A stretch of DNA of 64,000 nt from Ancylostoma caninum (taxonomy: Eukaryota; Nematoda; Chromadorea; Rhabditida; Ancylostomatidae), in contig JBAJFG010000562.1 of NCBI GenBank assembly GCA_037903475.1, positions 2,046,001-2,110,000 of the forward strand, given 5' to 3'. Position 1 is the stretch's first letter; each line of letters opens with the position of its first letter. Positions 26,858 to 37,483 of this stretch are shown here, piece after piece. Made by a program: the position numbers and the translations under genes. Below the pieces are notes generated by a model, which was given only the letters and a program-made list of their open reading frames with translations, had not been told where the DNA came from and did not search any database.

Positions 26858-27700
26858 AAATTTTCTGGAGTGGGCGGGGCTATTTGCAATGTTGTCTATG
26901 TTCGTAATGGGCGGGGCAATCGCAATCATGTACAATTTTTTCTGATGACTGCCTTAAAAATGCACCAAAGGATCATGCGACGCGGCTAAAGGGGCGGAGC
27001 ATTGTGCAAACATGCGGCGCCGTTGTGATTTATCTCATTCCTCTGCGTCTCTACCATAGAAGTGCTGATTGATATAGAATAGTGATTTATATAGAGAAGT
27101 GACCTAGGAGCATACCTCTAAGCCTACTCACACGCTCACATATCACTTCATATTGTAAAATATAAAAAAAATCCGATTTTCTGCAATTGCGGACCAACAA
27201 AATCTCTGTTTTTTATGGCGTAGTAGCCGCAATTGCAGACAAGTCGCAAATCTGGAAATTACTGGAACTAAAACTCCAAATACGTGTAAATTGTTCTCTT
27301 ATGGGCTAAAATGTGGTAGTTGTAAAGTCGCCTACGTAGTCACTGAGAGTCCCGAGTGGAAAGAAGTTATTAGTCGTATTAGACAGTGCATATATCACTT
27401 GTACTCTGTACCACATGTTTCTTGTTAGCTCACCTTGCATAATTCTTCCTGAATAATTCCTCATTTTGTTCATATTTCGTGTTCTGCATCATAATTGGGC
27501 ATTTTCTGCATTGCGGACCTCACTACTTTCACGCCTAATTTCCACCTCTAAAAATTCACAGTAATATTCATTTCAGAATATTCTTGTTTCGAATAAATGC
27601 GCCTTCTGCAACTGCCTTTTTGGAAAAAATGATGTACGATAATTTTTTAGGTCGTAGGATCGTTATTAACGTAAAGTCGGGTAGTTTAGAGAGAGCGTCT

Positions 27701-27922
27701 GTGGCTTTGTCCGCAATTACGGCCGCGGCGCAGTGTCGGCCGGTTGATCAGCTGATTCGATATAATTTTTACAATTTCCTTAGTAAATACTGATGTGTGT
27801 GCTTTGCTAGTGTTACTTAGTGAAATTCCCCACCACACGCATCCTGCGACGTCCGCGTATCGATCGATCCGGCTGATCAGCCGGCCGATACCGCGCCGCA
27901 GCCGTAATTGCAGACAAAGTCA
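27701..27922. repeat. Inverted repeat (fold-back)
   Basis: Left arm 27701-27761 and right arm 27859-27922 are reverse complements over about 60 nt with few mismatches. Paired blocks include CCGCAATTACGGC with GCCGTAATTGCAG, and CGGCCGGTTGATCAGCTG with GGCTGATCAGCCGGCCG. The loop is about 97 nt. Probably a MITE. Confidence 0.75.
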
Positions 27923-30278
27923 CAAAGGCACTGTAAAAGCTACCGAGTGTACAGTGCTCCTCCATTGAGTCACTTTCCGTCCGCAATTACAGAACATGTC
28001 CCTTTGCTCGCATAATTCCTCGGAATCCTCTCAGGCGTCCTGTTGGAACGGCGCGACATGCGGCCAGCTTGGTCACGGCATTTTGACTAAGCTGATCTCA
28101 CGTTGCGCCATTTTTTTTACAATTTAATTTTCTGTTGGTCCTTGTATTTTCCCCTATGCATCCTTTGAGCTGGATTTTTCACGTTGTATTGCATTGATTG
28201 TTATGTTGTGTACATTTGATCGATGGTAACTTGTACACCAGCTTTTGGAGCCTCTATGGACCCGGTGAATCCGTGATTTCAATGACTGTGTTTTTTTGTT
28301 ATTTAAAATGCTCTCTAATAAGGAAATAAATATTCTAAAAATAAAAAAAAAAGTTCTGTGTTCTGCTCTCACAACTATGTCCAGACACTGATGATCTCCT
28401 ACCCGTTGCCGGCTGGTCAATCAGACATGTTTGTCCGTCCATCTTTCCGGCATTTCATTAAAGCTGCTCTCCGGTCTGGGCCATGTTTGCCCCAAAGCCG
28501 TCGGTCGCAGCGTAATCGAATCTCTTCTGCTCCAGGAAAAACGCGCTTCACTCGTCCTTGAGCACTAATTTCGGCCAGCCGCTAGTCTGAGGACATCTGC
28601 ACATGGCCCACATTTCCTGTATCTGCCGATCTAGGCCATGTAGGACAATGTCTGAACGGATTTTGGGTTTTTCTGCAATTGCAGATGCCTTCACTTCTGC
28701 TCCGATCCAATAAAGCTACTTTAACAGCGTCTCTTTCGCATTTTGAACATTTTTCGTCTATTCATTAGCCATGTGTCAAGATTTTAGCCACGGGTCAGTT
28801 TATGTAACAATGTTTCCTGGAGTCTGTTCTTTCTAAAGATCTAAAGCATATTCATTTATATTAATGTTTCATTCAGGAGTTCCACAACAGAACAATGTAT
28901 TATTCGTTCTGTTTAGGGATCAAAAGCACATTTTTCACAGTTTTGTATCATGTAAGATCCTTACAACAAAAGAAAACATTAGTGTACTTTAGGCTTTTTT
29001 TTACTAAGTAGCCTTACACACCTATTTCTATAGGTTTCGAACAGTAACACAAACTATGTTTAGGCAGAGTAGACTGTAAAATTGCATATGAAATTACGAG
29101 TGGTGCACACAGGAAGTAATAGTGAAGGGGGGGGGGGAGGGAGGGGTGCGTGGAGAAAAAGCGGGTCTTTGCCGTTTTGGGGACGTGGAAGAGAAATAAT
29201 AAAAACAATAATTTAAATATGAAATAATTAATGATGAGAGTTCAAAAATTAACAATAAAAACAAACAACTAAAAATGAAGTTATACAAGATTTTCATTCC
29301 ATAAGGTCATTCCAAAAATTCAGCGACCCATTGTCGTGGGGGGAGGGGGGTGGGGTCAAGTTGCTGTGAAGCTTTACCCTAGTCCTTTCTCAGCCTGCCC
29401 GGTACGAGTTGCTCTGCTCAGATCCAGCTAACAAAGCTATAGTGTATTTCACCGGGGAAAATAGTTGTGGAAATATTAGAGAAAGAGAGAGAGCGAGAAA
29501 TAGTGTTGTGTGCGGAGAGGAAGGCGAGAAATGCAGATCGTGGGCACAAATACTCAACTATCGTCGTTTTTGCAACGGAATATATTTGTTCCGGAGCATT
29601 TTGATTGTGCAATCACTTTCAACCACCTCACTAACAGAACAAAAGAGATGGGCGTGGTCAAACTACAAGTCTCATCCTTTGGTCATTCCGAAGAACCGGA
29701 TAATGTTCTGGATAATGAGATTGCTTAGCCGATCTATACATTGAATGTCCAAGTTTTGTCTTTGGAGGCAACGTCTATGCGACGGGGGCTACTACCTTTT
29801 AAAATTTTTTTAAAATTCTACATTAAAATTAATTTTATTATTCCATCCAAGTGCCCGGAGTGGTAAAGTTGCCACTTTTTCCCACGTTCCCCTGGCTTGC
29901 CACTGTTCTGTTAAGGAGGTACATGTCAGGTACTACGGTACTGCATAGCGGGTGGTACAGTGTGCCAGTACTACAGCAGTACTTGTGACAGAAGGGGCCA
30001 GGGAAATGCTCCTAATTACGCCAAGACACTGGAAAATATAACGTGGAATTTTTAGCGTTCCCTACAAAAGTGTTTATTCATTCAATTATTTATTTACTTA
30101 CTCAGTTACTTGTATGTTCCATAAAATTAGAAGCAAAAAGAAAACATAAACAATCATGTAAATTCGAACAAATTATTAAAAGACGATCATTATGTTTGTT
30201 CCTAGTTTTTTTTTTACCAATCTGTGTGCTGCTATTACTTACAATTTTGTGTTCCAATTGGCGCACTTTACGTTCATG

Positions 30279-30281
30279 ATA

Positions 30282-30313
<32 letters not shown>
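30279..30313 (+). repeat. (AAAT)n microsatellite
   Basis: About eight AAAT units. Confidence 0.9.
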
Positions 30314-32470
30314 GGGAAAACATTTATATGGAATAAAAGATATTTGAATACAAAGCTTTCATCTTTAATGAAAAAGGTTCTATTTTTCCATTTTCGTGGA
30401 CGAGGTGCTATGGTATATGAGCTCTTCGAATTTCTGGAAACATCACTCTTAAAAACCTAGCACAAATCCAGGTATCCATGTGCTGATCCTGAATCAGGGA
30501 GCACTACGGTGTCTAGCAGGAAGCTAAGGAGGAGAAACCTTTCACGGCTCATAAAATCCCCCGATTGATCTTTCACGCCGCTCTTCGCTCTTCTCGGGGG
30601 GAAACCTGTCTTCAGTTGTAACTTTCCGTTCATTGGACACGTCATGCCCTGATCTTTGCTTGCTTACTCCCCTTTTTCACCTTATATGATGGTATTTTCC
30701 GATCTCCGATCAAATCTACAGTTTTTATGAAAATTTGTTACTTTCTTAGGAAAATGAGCCTCATCCTAGAGAGGATTAGAAAGATTCCCAGTGAAATCCG
30801 AGGCTGCACTCTTATTCTTTCGTTTGTTTGAAATTTGACTCGAACTGAAAATGAAATTCTAGATACCTCACTGAGCGTCATTCAAAAAATCTTTAGGAAG
30901 CATCAAACAGAAATAACCTCTTTAAAGAGGCTTCCATCGCAATTTTCCAGGGTAATTCATTTTCTTCTGCCGTTGATTTCATTCTTCAAAGAATGCGAAA
31001 ATTTGGAGTCATACCCTTACCTACTTAATTTGGTAGTTAATTTTATCTATAGGTGGCAGCGGCTGGCCACGTCCTTTTCGCCTATGTGACCACGCCAGAT
31101 GACACCAGTAATCCTACATCAGTTACAGGGCGGGGATGCGGAACGGCTGCGATGCGTGCTTTGTCGCAGATGAGTGCTGGAGCGCGAAGAAATGTGGACG
31201 AGCTCTCCTGGCTCTTAGGCTTAGACAGGCACACATCTTGAACGCTGGAAATTTTTAGTTAGCGTGCTTAGAGGCAGAGGGCCACATATCCTAGACCTTC
31301 TCATCATGTTGATCCCTGGGGTGTACATCAACAGGCACAGAAGCGACGAAATCCCCATTTTTGAAAGGCTCGAACTGGATAAAAATTTGGAGCCCGGAGG
31401 CGGATCGCTCCAAGCTGTGCTGGCTCCCTGCCACGGCTGCCGCGTCGGTCAACGAGTCTTGGCGTATCCAGTCGATAAGATCAACGGCCTTACATGTCAA
31501 CTCGGGCTGGCAAACTGTTACAGACCCCGTCCTGGAAGACGGGTTTATAGACCATTCTGAGACCATTTATGTATACCGTTGGAACCATCGCGCCGAGCAG
31601 ATGCAGAATCTGCTGTTAGCTGAATTACGAAAATGAGGTGGACCCCTGCCTTTAACGCGGATTTCACATGCATTTTGCTACTTGGTGTCATCTCGCGTGT
31701 CTGCAATAGGCTTTTTTTCAATTTACCCTTCACATGGCACTTATCAACATGTTTACCCGTAGGTGAAGTTGTCGAAACCCAGCTGTTGCCTGTGGGCTAT
31801 CACAACTATGGGTGAGATGAGCCACCCTCCCAATAATCATTAGATTTTCTTGTAATGCGAGGTGTTGCGATGTGGATCCGTGGATCACAGTGTCTCTGTG
31901 CTACATACCCTATTTTAGGTTAATTTCATTTGTCTTGATTACTTTTGCTACCATTTTCTGTAAATAATCATTTCTTTTAATCATTACTTCAAACTAAAAC
32001 TCTGCTGCGAGTCAAAATTGTTAAAACGACCGAAGTATTTACTGATTACCTTATGCTGACATGGTGTTAGTAGGAAATGGCTGGGCAATCGAAGGAAAGG
32101 CCTGAAATGACAGCTACATCTTTGTATCACACTAATCTACTCTTTGGAAAATTCTATTAAGAGTTTCTGAAAAGAGTGCTGAGCTCAATTCACGCAACTG
32201 GACCTGGGCGGAGCCTTCGCGTACGCGGCGCGGGCGCTAAGCGCGCGTGCGCCGCGCAGCGGCTAGCCCCGATGCTGTTATTTACACGTGCTCAGCTCAG
32301 CGTTAGGCGGCATATTATATCTTTGCTTGAACACAATGGAATTTTTCATTTTTCACGCGCGTTAGTCAACACCAATCATTCAAAACATCACTTTCCATGC
32401 CTTTTGTCGCTCATCTGCTTCCCATTCGTGCATTCTGCGTCTGTTTATTCGTGTTAAACACCAATCTCCG

Positions 32471-32484
32471 ACGATTTACAGGGC
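32471..32484 (+). promoter_or_regulatory. Probable spliced-leader acceptor of EndoU A
   Basis: GATTTACAG ends at 32481, and the ATG follows after 3 nt. EndoU B has the same arrangement (acceptor ending 40034, ATG at 40037), which supports a real 3' splice site at both starts. Confidence 0.5.
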
Positions 32485-35400
32485 ATGTTCCGGTGTTTGC
32501 TGTTTGCCGTCGGCGTCTGGCTCACATATGCAGCTGAGAGTATTCCACGTGAGTGTTTACACTACATTATTGTTAAAAGGGTAAACTGAGTGCTTCGAAT
32601 AATGGCCCGTTTCTAAATATTTTAAAGAATCCCACCTGATACTTATTCTTCCTAGCTTTAAACAAGGAGATTTAAGGGTAAACAAACAGAGATGGGTCCT
32701 TGCGATTTCTCGTGAACACTTTGCTCCGTGTGAGCAGTATTGATTTGTGGTGGAATGACTCTCCGCCACATCAATGACGTGTTGACACATGTGACTCTTG
32801 TTGAAAGTGACGCGATATCGATTGATCTTGTACTCTTGTGCATCAAATAACCATGAAAACTTGAGGATTTTTAGGTGTCAAAGGAAAAAATCAATAGGTC
32901 TCGGCTTTCCACAAGTTTGAACCTTCTTAGAGTATAATGATGAAGCTTTAATCGAGCCAAACATATGGTGCTAGTATTTGCTAAACCATCGGCAATCCTA
33001 ACGTAGGCTTGGTAACCAGCCGCGGTCCACCCGCTTTTGGTGCGCGGTCTCTGTACAACAAAAGTCGGTGAAGGTGCGTTTTCCGCGGATTCGCAAAACA
33101 CGCGACGCAGCCGCGCCGCTTGCGATGGAATCGCTGCCGCAGTGGTGAATCAGAACTTTCTCAATAGCATTTCATTCCATTTGAATATCCAGAAAACCCA
33201 ATGGTTTGTTGTCGCGGCAAGGATTCACGAACAGTGAGGTCGCGTCGCGTGCTTCCCGAGTCCGCGAAAAATGCACCACCATTGACAATCACTGTACAAC
33301 GAACCTCGATGGAAGTGCGTTTCCCGCGGAATCGGGAAGCACGCGACGCAGCCGCGCCGCTTGCGGTGGAATTGCCAACTTACTGGGAAGTCAGGATCTT
33401 CTCAATAGTATTTCGTCCCATTTGATGTAAATTATCAAAAAAAAACTAACTAATAACCAATGAAACCCCATGATTTGCCACTACTGCAACAATTCCAGCG
33501 CGAGCGACACGGTTGCGCCGCGCGCTTCCCAACCCCGCAGAGAGCGCATCGTCATTGACAGCAGCTCTACTATATACATATTGTACTTCACTACCGAACT
33601 CAAGCTTGAAAGAATGACTCTCTGAAAACTTGCACACAGATGTAGTCGAGAGCAGTTTTGCAGAACAATATCGATTCCATTGATTTTCCTCAAATTCGTC
33701 CATGTGGGGCGGTGTAGTTTCCGCTCACCATTTACTCTTGCAGCATTCACTATCCAAAATGCGGAATTGGTACAGATGTCCAAGAAACTACGGGATGCAG
33801 ACGAAAACAAAGCACAGCCGGGTCAGGTGTACATCAGTTATCAGGCGCATACTACCACCAGGGACGCTGAAGACAATGCCAGGCGAGAGTAAGTTGCCTA
33901 CAACGTCTACATGAGTGTGAAGCGTCGTTCGTGGAAAGTGCTGTGCGGTCGAGCTCTGTGATTGGCTACTCTGATGACTTGGCCAATCACAGAGCTCGGA
34001 AGTACCACCCCTCTCAGGTGCAACGCTCCCCAAATCGTTCATGTTCGTACCTCAGTAGCAAGTGACTAATCCTTTACAGCTTTTTCACAAAAGTGGATCC
34101 CACCCTGCTGAGAAAGACCAGCTATAACCAGTTCATTGCCCTCACAAACAATTTTGTACGAGAAGCTGGTGTGTCTGAGCCACGAGTTCCTATTTCAGAG
34201 GTATGTTATGGTTGTGAGGGTTAGAGGTTTCAAAGCCTAGTTCAATTCAAAATTTCTATAATTGTGTAGATTTCTGTATCGAAATTTTAATTTTTCTCCA
34301 AAATTTCTTCCATAATTTTGCGAATTTCTGTGGTTCACCCCCTCACTGTGAATGACACCGCTAGTGCGTATGTACTACAATATTTCCAATATTTCCAGGA
34401 GAAAAGGGAAACATCCGCCTTTCTCACCACCGTGCTCGCATCGAAACCGTGGAAAGTGCTGTACGAATTCCTCAGGCAGAAAAGTGGGTGCTTTCCAGAT
34501 GTTTTTACGGAGTTCGACCAAAATTAATACCAAATTAGGACCAAACTTTCTCGTCAATTCAGGATGTGCTGTTTCGCCACGCGCTTGGACACACCGTTCC
34601 ACCTCAGGATCGTTTTTGAGATTTTCGCATGAAAAGATCCTCCAGTAGCTGCTGACCACAATGGTATAGGTGATTCTGTAAAAAACTGCCGAAAAACCCG
34701 TCTTCAAGCCCCATTTCTTGAGGAGCTTGTGGGCGGAACCATTGCAAAATTATAGGGTTTTCATCTCATGTATTTCTTTGCTCGTCATGCATGGAGCGCA
34801 GTTTCTATTCTGATAGAGAGTGATGGGTAACTCTCACAGGAATCGCGAATTTCCCTAAAGGGTGCGTCATCGGGAATGAAATATCCAGACAGCGCGTTGG
34901 CCCCGCCCCTCGGCTCCGCCCACAAGCTCCTCAAGAATCAGGGCTCGAAAACGGGTTTTTCGGCAGTTTTGCACCGGATCACATATACAATTGTGATCAA
35001 CAACTCCTGAAGATTCTTTCTGCGACGAAATCTCAAAAGCGATTCGGAGATGGGATGGTCCTTAAAAAAAGAAGAAAAAAACCGCAAAGATTAGTAGGTC
35101 CAGTTGGCTCTTTGAGTGGAAGTCAGCTGGCTGGTCCTCGTTTATTTTCTTAGCCGCGACTCGAGCGCTCGCGCAACAGACTCCAGTGGTCCTGATCTGC
35201 AGGCCGCGCCGCACCAGTGGCGCAGTAGCACCCTGATTGTCTGCGCATCCGTGCATTACATGGATGTCTCCGTTCTTATTCTCGTCCGAATCGCACCAGA
35301 TTTGGTGAATCACACTTTTTAGTCTAGCAGATCTCTATCTCAACTTTTTTTTTGTCGCGGGCCGGCACGCCTCCTTAGTAAATAATGTCGCAATAGCATT

Positions 35401-37483
35401 TTTTGGTGCTGCCTATGGTACTGAGCAATGCACACACGCTACGACTTAAGAAAGAAAAAAGATTATCTCTTGGGTAACTGCTGCGAATTGGGTAAGTCAT
35501 CACTTTTCCACATCATATACTTGGTCCCGTATGCATCACTGGTAGGGTAGGTAACACTCTACCCATGGGTATGATCACTCATGGGTGGCAGCTGGGATAT
35601 CAAGTCATGTAAGAGTAAACAAGTTGATAGGTTCTAGGTAGGAGGTAAATTCGAGTAAGTTAACAAGTTTACCATAAGTAGTCTCAACGATGCATCTGGG
35701 CCAAGAAATTCCTTGTCGTCCATCATTACCTATTTGGACAAGTTTGAACAGGATGCTGGATGATTGGACAAGAATGAGAACGATAATTTCAATGAAATGT
35801 GTGGATGCGCAGACAATGAGAATGCCATTTTGCGTGTGGCGCATAGCATGCTGTGGGCATGAACCACTGGTGTTAGATAACTCTTTTAACCGTTTGTGGA
35901 CCGCCTTTACTTATTTGTTTTGCTTTCTTTCCCGGAAGAACAGGAATTTGAGGGCTTTTAAATAATTTCGTTTAGGACATCCATTCGCCAAGGATCCAAT
36001 TACATTCCGTTATTGGATTGCACAGCTGTGGTTCGTGCACTATTCAAGAGCTCGTGGAAAGGCCGACACTTCAGGATTCGAGCACGTTTTCATAGGAGAG
36101 GTCTGTGCACCCTGCACTTTTCGAGTTGGCATACATTATAGAATCCAGAGAAATAGTCCGGAAAAAGGAATTAGCGCAGGATATACATTGAAAACATGTA
36201 GTTTTGAGCATGATGTTAAAAATTGAGACGTTACTAGTTATTCTGACACATTGCGGACCGGGCCCGTTCGTGCATGAGGACGTGAGTGGCAGAAGGGCAA
36301 TTCTTCGACATTGTACCATGTCACGGAGACGAAAGGGGGTGATACACCATGTGCATCGCACAACCATACGGGGACGGCAGGTCGTAATACACCATGTGGG
36401 ACGCACGACAACACGTGGACGAATGGGCGTGAGGCACCATGTGCATCACGTGACCGCACGGGGACGTAATACACCATGTGGAACGCACGACAACACGGGG
36501 ACGAAAGGGCGTAATGCACCATGTGCATCACGTTGTCAGCAATGTGTTAAATACCAAAAATTGATGTTTTTTCTTTCCATTCCAGGAAAAGAACAAGGAA
36601 ATCTCTGGACTACACAATTGGGTCCGATTCTACCTGCTTGAGAAGAACAAAACGGAGAATTTTGACTACAAGGGATTCGTTATTAAACGAGGAGTACGTC
36701 TTTGCACACTATTTTTGAAAGTTTTTTTTTTCTTGAAAAAATTGTCTTAAGAATGTCATGGCTTCCCTGAAATTCACCTGGAAAGGCGATCTCAAGCGGT
36801 CTGGATCTGTTCTAATTGGAACGTCTCCTGAATTCGACATGGCGCTGTACACGTTGTGCTTCTTATCCAGACGAGGACGGCAGCAGTGTGAGGTGAGCTG
36901 ACCAAAATATCATTGCCTGGACGCATCATTGAGATTACCCAGGGTAAGCGTGTTTACGCCCATGTTAACGATGAGTAAATTTGTGGTATGTTAACACTTT
37001 CACCCTAGGTAACTCAATGACTCACGCGGCTCCAGAAGATCATGATTGGATTGCGACTGTACTCCACCAAGAGTATAACACCCTGTGTCGACGTAGCGCA
37101 TGCGACATCGCTTTTGATACGTATCGATTACCGCTGGCTCGTGCAACGGCGACACCAGTGACGCCCCACGAAAAATCGATACGTATCGGAGTCAGTGTCA
37201 CTAGCGACGGCGACGCACGGTGCTATGACCTATGCTCCCCTAGGAGCATAGCTACAACTTCAGCAACATATTTCACCATTTGTTAAGGTTGAAATCGATG
37301 GATGCCCGCTGTCCATCACCAGCTATGACTTGGTCCAGAACAACAAGGTATGTCCACTAATAATTCCTGTCAACCCTCGGAAAAACCTTTTTCTCTAATT
37401 TTTAGGTGTTCATTGGAAGCATATTTCCGACCGCGGGTCCAATTACCGATCAGTGCCGACGACAGGGCGGGAGGCTGTATTAA
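32485..37483 (+). CDS. EndoU-family endoribonuclease A (secreted)
   Basis: XendoU/placental-protein-11 family RNase. Family members cut RNA at U-rich sites and leave 2',3'-cyclic phosphates (family knowledge). Exons: 32485-32548, 33744-33888, 34080-34200, 34399-34483, 35976-36100, 36586-36693, 36752-36892, 37288-37347, 37406-37483. All junctions are in phase, 308 aa. The first ~18 residues ([15 protein letters not shown]...) look like a signal peptide. The family's catalytic His-His-Lys are visible: H175 in [10 protein letters not shown]190 in SGLHNW, K231 in [29 protein letters not shown] and the C-terminal [21 protein letters not shown] follow. The ATG sits 3 nt after an acceptor-like TTTACAG, suggesting trans-splicing. 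Paralogous to EndoU B downstream. Secreted, so likely extracellular or lysosomal (inference). Confidence 0.93.
33040..33580. repeat. Repeat cluster, family D, in EndoU A intron 1
   Basis: Several copies of a GC-rich block lie in alternating orientation. Forms such as ACGCGACGCAGCCGCGCCGC occur at about 33100 and 33340. Reverse-orientation relatives, with GTGCTTCCCGAGTCCGCG-type sequence, lie at about 33237-33300 and 33485-33575. TTCTCAATAG.ATTTC and CCATTTGA follow the forward copies. It looks like tandem or nested MITE insertions. A related block lies at 53340-53440. Confidence 0.65.
33916..34031. mobile_element. Palindromic MITE, family A, copy 2
   Basis: In EndoU A intron 2. GTCGAGCTCTGTGATTGG pairs with CCAATCACAGAGCTC. 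The outer ends, GAAGCGTCGTTC and GTGCAACGCTCCCC, are diverged forms of the family A terminus at 10681. Confidence 0.65.
34550..35060. mobile_element. Fold-back element, family C, copy 2
   Basis: In EndoU A intron 4. The left arm (about 34585-34740) and right arm (about 34912-35055) are inverted. AAAAACCCGTCTTCAAGCCC pairs with a GGGCTCGAAAACGGGTTTTT-type block, and GAGGAGCTTGTGGGCGG pairs with CCGCCCACAAGCTCCTC. Same layout as 17940-18400, with a variable centre of about 170 bp. Confidence 0.7.
36320..36540 (+). repeat. Minisatellite in EndoU A intron 5
   Basis: Imperfect repeats built on CACCATGTG followed by CATC or GGACGCACGACAACAC, and then GGGGACG. The motif ACACCATGTG (or GCACCATGTG) occurs five times at 40-60 bp spacing. 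Copies alternate between a CATCACGTGACCG-like and a GACGCACGACAACAC-like form. Confidence 0.8.
36929..37019. mobile_element. Palindromic MITE, family B, copy 2
   Basis: In EndoU A intron 7. TTGAGATTACCCAGGGTAA is mirrored by a CACCCTAGGTAACTCAA-type end. It is related to 19824-19922. Confidence 0.65.

Larger units (their letters stand above)
26858..32484. other. Intergenic region between the SLC17 and EndoU A genes
   Basis: 5.6 kb with no gene I can support. It holds a fold-back repeat (27701-27922), scattered GCAATTGCAGA-like motifs (27184-28690), G-runs at about 29126-29145 and 29337-29352, and (AAAT)n at 30279-30313. A somewhat GC-richer stretch at 31050-31640 has several overlapping open frames but no recognisable domain. 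An isolated or decayed exon there cannot be excluded. Confidence 0.55.

Noticed and set aside
26265..26945. 226-codon open frame rich in Phe-Ile-His-Ser
   Set aside because: Generated by the (ATTC)n microsatellite, and its start lies in a frame other than the transporter's; the real coding tail is the in-phase exon 26594-26857.
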